From: an uncultured Erythrobacter sp.
GTDB taxonomy: Bacteria > Pseudomonadota > Alphaproteobacteria > Sphingomonadales > Sphingomonadaceae
DNA: 64,000 bases
Assembly: GCF_947502395.1 (NCBI RefSeq)
Contig: NZ_CANMZM010000001.1
Coordinates: 310,001-374,000, forward strand
Direction of reading: 5' to 3'
The notes beneath the pieces are model-generated. The model was not told where the DNA came from. It made no database searches and worked only from the letters and a program-made list of their open reading frames with translations. Below, piece after piece: positions 62,711 to 64,000 of the stretch. Numbering within the stretch: position 1 is the stretch's first letter; each line of letters starts with the position of its first letter. The position numbers and the translations under genes were made by a program.

Positions 62711-64000
62711 CTAAGCCATTTTCTCTTCAATCTCCTCGCGGAGGTCGTCGAGCATCTCTTTGGCACAGCGCTCTTGTTTGATTTCTTCATCGACGATGGC
62801 GAGAAAGATCGAGCGCTTGGCAGATTTGATCATCATCTCGTCAACATCACCATCAATGGTAGATATGATCAGGTCGACCATCCGTTCTGCTCCGTGCAAG
62901 CGACCCCAGAGGTAATCATTCTCTCTGTATGAGCGGCTAAAAAACGCACCGAAGTTGTAGAATTCTGTCCCGCGTAAGGTGTCTTGCGTGCCACCTTCTC
63001 TGATGGACATCGCATCATCCGGTGAAATCCGGTCGATCTTGACGGGGTTGTATTCATCAAGCCAGTCGCTTCTCAACAAAGGTAAAGTGGCGACATCGTA
63101 AAATGGGAAGCCCAGATAGGTGAGGAGCATCCGGCGCCTGAGATTGCGCGGCATCTCTGCAAGCGCCTCGGACAGCATGCGTTCCGCTTCATCATCCGTC
63201 CCGGGTAGCAAGCGATTACTGGCCAGATAGTCCAGTGCAGCCCCCGGCTCCTCAAGCGCGCTAAGGGCGATCGCCTCAAACCCCTCACCAAGATGTGCCC
63301 CATCGTCTGCATCGCCATAAAGGCCGAGGATCTGGTAGATTCGCGAACGCGCAATATCGAGTGCGTCATCAGGGATTTCCGGATCAATTTCCCAATCGCG
63401 CGAAAGCCGGCGGGCAAGCAATTGCAAGCGCCTGATCCGAAAGCCAACATCGTGGGTCCGGAAGAACTCGATCGCTTGTTCACTCGCACCGCCGCTCTCC
63501 AAGCACAGTGTTTCTAACCCGCGTTTTTCCAATTCTTGCCGAAGGGCAGTGGAAATTGTGCTAGGATCAGCCAACCCCAATGTCGGTGCTGCGCCATGGA
63601 TCAGCTCGGCAAGCCGATCAACGATGACGCTAAACTTGGTTTCAGCATAGGCGCTGAAAGTATAGCCTGCCCGGTCTGCCGCGGCTTGTTGTGCCTTGGC
63701 GCGCCACCCCGAAAGCCGTTTTGGCGTGGGGCTGTCCAGAAAGAAGGTCATCCCGAACAGTTTCTCGACTGCGCGATCAATCTGTGGCCTCAGACCCATG
63801 ACAATCTGACGTAAACGATGTGCGTCGTGCGATTGTTTTTCAATCCGCTCCAGATCGTCGCGGATAGGCTGCTCGCGCGGGATTGTCGAAAGCGATCCGA
63901 AAATAGTTCCAAACCAGCCAAGCGGTTCAACCTTGCTCTCGCCATCGGCGTCCAGATCGCGTTTGATTGGCGAGCGATCAGGGCGCGGTTCGATGTAAAC
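62711..64000 (-). CDS. Patatin-like protein with DUF3376, 5' end outside window
   Basis: The frame is open to the right edge, so about 429 residues of the C-terminal part are seen; the N-terminal patatin lipase core with its GxSxG lies beyond the window, so the enzyme activity is assumed only from the usual fusion. The visible part is the DUF3376 region, with helical and acidic stretches such as LSGWRAKAQQAAADRAGYTF and FYDVATLPLLRSD. The in-frame ATG at 63799 is not the true start because the similarity continues upstream. Confidence 0.75.
   Translation of the reverse strand, partial: VYIEPRPDRSPIKRDLDADGESKVEPLGWFGTIFGSLSTIPREQPIRDDLERIEKQSHDAHRLRQIVMGLRPQIDRAVEKLFGMTFFLDSPTPKRLSGWRAKAQQAAADRAGYTFSAYAETKFSVIVDRLAELIHGAAPTLGLADPSTISTALRQELEKRGLETLCLESGGASEQAIEFFRTHDVGFRIRRLQLLARRLSRDWEIDPEIPDDALDIARSRIYQILGLYGDADDGAHLGEGFEAIALSALEEPGAALDYLASNRLLPGTDDEAERMLSEALAEMPRNLRRRMLLTYLGFPFYDVATLPLLRSDWLDEYNPVKIDRISPDDAMSIREGGTQDTLRGTEFYNFGAFFSRSYRENDYLWGRLHGAERMVDLIISTIDGDVDEMMIKSAKRSIFLAIVDEEIKQERCAKEMLDDLREEIEEKMA

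Overview
The window looks like chromosomal core DNA of an alphaproteobacterium of the order Sphingomonadales, most likely Erythrobacteraceae. This is inferred from protein flavour and gene order: mre/mrd cluster next to mutL, glyQ-glyS-ppdK, MutL carrying its own endonuclease motif, HrcA together with a sigma32-type dnaK promoter, and a DUF3376 patatin-like protein. No database search was possible. I saw no rRNA, tRNA, CRISPR array, insertion sequence or prophage. Genes are dense, on both strands, with many 1-4 nt stop/start overlaps; GTG and TTG starts are common.

Layout. 1-4282: minus-strand cell-shape operon mreB-mreC-mreD-mrdA (mrdA runs off the left edge), divergent from mutL. 6507-10641: a porin-like outer-membrane protein, ychF, a Tat-exported short-chain dehydrogenase and a small membrane protein. 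10645-14855: pth and rplY separated by a clear terminator, two tandem TraB/GumN proteins, and a small Xre regulator overlapping a membrane-protein gene. 15076-21040: glyQ-glyS-ppdK coupled by 1-nt overlaps; glyS carries an in-frame perfect palindromic element. 21044-23350: methyltransferase, comF, a gene-poor stretch with six consecutive hairpins, and hisI. 23382-28175: MerR regulator, acyl-CoA dehydrogenase with terminator, and a secreted Ntn-hydrolase acylase. 28188-32059: GNAT, 2OG hydroxylase, cysK, MFS exporter, PilZ protein. 32218-36399: tyrS, DOMON-like protein, TspO, NamZ-type muramidase and an AT-richer orphan gene. 36404-41451: a CoxE-type VWA protein and a MoxR ATPase with a soluble chemotaxis-type transducer between them on the other strand, then a serine beta-lactamase-family protein at the end of the parE operon. 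41468-47875: two small envelope genes, parE, lpoA-like lipoprotein, divergent rsmI-yraN-gshB. 47988-54689: hydrolase, 2OG oxygenase, xerC-hemW, CAP-domain lipoprotein, rdgB-ycxB-like-rph. 54770-61715: hrcA-grpE, then an inserted membrane-anchored CobT-like VWA gene and two opposite-strand genes (HExxH-like protein, PCuAC copper chaperone), then dnaK-dnaJ. 61780-64000: secreted metallo-beta-lactamase-fold protein and a partial patatin-like protein.

The most unusual signals are the palindrome inside glyS, the string of hairpins between comF and hisI, the CobT-type VWA protein inside the chaperone locus, and interleaved inverted repeats in the promoter of the Xre/membrane-protein pair. Most other content is housekeeping: wall elongation, translation, protein folding, DNA repair, glutathione and sulfur metabolism.
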